From contig JALUTQ010000012.1 of NCBI GenBank assembly GCA_032718865.1, positions 1 to 48,045 of the forward strand: a stretch of DNA of 48,045 nt, given 5' to 3'. The position numbers and the translations under genes are program-made. This document shows positions 47,558-48,045 of the stretch, piece after piece. This stretch comes from Tilletia caries (Eukaryota > Basidiomycota > Exobasidiomycetes > Tilletiales > Tilletiaceae). Positions within the stretch are counted from its first letter, which is position 1. Every line of letters begins with the position of its first letter. Under the pieces are notes generated by a model. That model saw nothing but the letters and a program-made list of their open reading frames with translations. It did no database searches and was not told the origin of the DNA.

Positions 47558-48045
47558 TGTATGTACCCTCTCCGATGTCAACGGACGGTGGATGGACAAT
47601 CAGCGCCCAGCGATCAGCGACAGCGTCAAAGAGTTCAGAGGGAGATGCTGAAGAGCAAGACTCATATGTGAATATACACGATCAAATTTCCCACGATCCT
47701 ATATGATATATAGTGATCACTGATTGCGGTGCACGGTCTGATGGACGCAGGAGACTTCAGGTCTGAATTTTACGAGGGTTTAATAATCGAAAGTGCAGAG
47801 ATAAGGTCGGAGACGCGGTAAAAGTGGACGCAGATGCAGTGATAAAAGTACGCTTGTCCTAACCCTCGGGAGACTTTTACCGCCAAGGGACGCCCTTTTA
47901 CACGGCGACTGTAAAGGATTGACTGTAAAATTCGGCATTTGGCGCGAGTAAAACGGGGGATAGCACTGCTGTGTAAATCTCTGTTCCTCACGTGAGCTCA
48001 GCCGAGTTTTACGGTGCTGGGGTCAGGTTTACCGCCGCGCTGCAA

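Larger units (their letters stand above)
24035..48045 (-). repeat. Arm 2 of the giant inverted repeat, more error-laden
   Basis: This is the reverse complement of 1-23949. Near the spacer, differences are a few per kilobase. Beyond about 38 kb they reach several per 100 nt, as at 43000-43100. Many are indels in short homopolymers, with scattered substitutions. One substitution changes the conserved LQGDPL motif of the reverse transcriptase to LQCDPL (about 29180). Paired positions drift from a sum of about 47983 at the centre to 48046 at the ends, so this arm is about 60 nt longer overall. The genes listed here are copies of arm 1 genes, most of them frame-broken. Confidence 0.97.
42242..48045 (+). 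mobile_element. Arm 2 copy of element A
   Basis: GTAAAA-motif clusters lie at about 42271-42605 and 47810-48040, the transposase-protease gene at 42959-46663, a MITE at 47067-47557, and three 39-bp repeats at about 46680-46793. The outer end runs off the window. This is the most divergent part of the palindrome. Confidence 0.75.

Overview
The window looks like nuclear DNA of a filamentous or basidiomycete-like fungus. It has short (about 60-110 nt) GT-AG introns, pyrimidine-rich leaders, a Tad/L1-like LINE, and a Mutator-like (MULE) transposase with a WRKY-GCM1-type zinc finger. I see no ordinary host gene, tRNA, rRNA or CRISPR array. Everything recognisable is mobile DNA.

The dominant structure is one giant inverted repeat. 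Bases 1-23949 (arm 1) reappear in reverse complement as 24035-48045 (arm 2), around an 85-nt non-repeated spacer (23950-24034), and the first and last bases of the window pair. Next to the spacer the arms are nearly identical. Towards the outer ends they differ by many single-base indels and substitutions, often in homopolymers, and most of these break reading frames in arm 2. Some frames are open only in arm 1 (the reverse transcriptase), others only in arm 2 (the MULE linker, the start of LINE ORF1). The arms therefore read like two noisy versions of one sequence. A fold-back read or assembly artefact is the leading explanation, but a real palindrome is not excluded.

Arm 1, left to right: (A) about 1-5757, a MULE-like DNA transposon bounded by clusters of a short GTAAAA-core motif. 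It holds one minus-strand gene that fuses an N-terminal zinc finger, a DDE transposase and a C-terminal ubiquitin-specific-protease-like (C19) domain. A 476-bp Tc1/mariner-type MITE sits inside it. (B) 5780-14956, a 9.18-kb element with clean terminal inverted repeats and a 4-bp target duplication (TTCG). It carries an HTH plus DD35E integrase, a C2HC zinc-finger/coiled-coil protein, a basic Ala-rich protein and a small RGG plus Gly-Ala-X repeat protein. (C) about 15.4-23.0 kb, a minus-strand LINE with ORF1 (two zinc knuckles) and ORF2 (endonuclease, reverse transcriptase, C-terminal Cys/His motif). Its ORF2 is interrupted by a 777-bp hAT-type MITE with an 8-bp target duplication. (D) 23.04-23.95 kb, GC-rich sequence without a recognisable gene. 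Arm 2 repeats D, C, B and A in the opposite orientation.

The four-gene integrase element (B) and the zinc finger-MULE-C19 fusion (A) are the best candidates for something undescribed. In B the integrase and zinc-finger genes converge with only 25 bp between their stops, and the other two genes also converge, so the element is two tail-to-tail pairs between TIRs that carry a GCGAAAAGGG-type array. Exon maps are my manual reading of splice sites and frames. No database search was possible.
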